Part shown: piece by piece, positions 5,860-5,897 of the stretch
How the letters are laid out: the number at the start of each line of letters is the position of its first letter
Numbering within the stretch: position 1 is the first letter of the stretch
Source: an uncultured cyanobacterium
GTDB taxonomy: Bacteria > Cyanobacteriota > Vampirovibrionia > Gastranaerophilales > Gastranaerophilaceae
Direction: 5' to 3'
NCBI GenBank assembly: GCA_947073895.1
Contig: CAMTNN010000103.1
Coordinates: 1 to 5,897, forward strand
Length of the DNA stretch: 5,897 nucleotides
Notes under the pieces: generated by a model
What the model was told of the DNA's origin: nothing
Seen by the model: the letters and a program-made list of their open reading frames with translations, nothing else
Databases searched by the model: none
Program-made: the position numbers and the translations under genes

Positions 5860-5897
5860 ATTATCTGTAATAGTTATGAGGGATCCACCTCTTATGG

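Noticed and set aside
5876..5897. Start of a new gene (MRDPPLM) at the right edge
   Set aside because: Only seven codons are visible, with no ribosome site; it could equally be the start of an RNA gene or nothing.
1..5897. CRISPR array, insertion sequence, integrase or attachment site next to the tRNA
   Set aside because: No spaced direct repeats, no transposase or integrase motif, and no duplicate of the tRNA 3' end were found on reading.

Overview
The window is AT-rich bacterial DNA with short intergenic gaps and Shine-Dalgarno sites ahead of several genes. Two things suggest a Gastranaerophilales-like (Vampirovibrionia/'Melainabacteria') gut bacterium. First, the base composition and gene style fit. 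Second, short N-terminal tags resembling N-x-x-F-x-G (for example VNFKG) recur on otherwise unrelated proteins. This lineage call is an inference from general familiarity with such genomes, not from a search. A low-GC Firmicute or another lineage is not excluded.

Left part (1-2351). The 3' two thirds of accD and a complete accA form a tight operon for the carboxyltransferase of acetyl-CoA carboxylase, the first committed step of fatty acid synthesis. The end of accA overlaps by four bases the end of a convergent gene for a predicted secreted protein, which has a signal peptide, a carboxypeptidase-regulatory-like beta domain and a beta-rich C-terminal region. No hairpin separates the two genes.

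Centre (2352-2604). A short divergent region carries a promoter for the secreted-protein gene and a good sigma-70-type promoter for a tRNA-Leu(CAA) gene. A 12-bp stem terminator with T tracts on both strands follows the tRNA. It also lies directly behind the stop codon of the next minus-strand gene, so it probably ends both transcripts.

Right part (2602-5212). A two-gene minus-strand operon encodes first a 389-residue protein of unknown function and then, three bases later, a 458-residue PHP-family metal phosphoesterase with an N-terminal membrane segment. The 389-residue protein contains a G-S-D-L-D stretch that resembles the active site of the nucleotidyltransferase superfamily. If that reading is right, the pair joins a possible nucleotidyl-transferring enzyme to a possible phosphoesterase. 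This is the most interesting hypothesis in the window and it is unproven.

Far right (5224-5897). This is a degrading accessory stretch. It holds a short minus-strand gene interrupted by one in-frame TAA, an intact 69-residue tagged small membrane protein on the plus strand, and directly behind that a small gene broken by a TAG and an apparent one-base insertion in a T7 run. A probable extended -10 promoter fires out of the window near the right edge.
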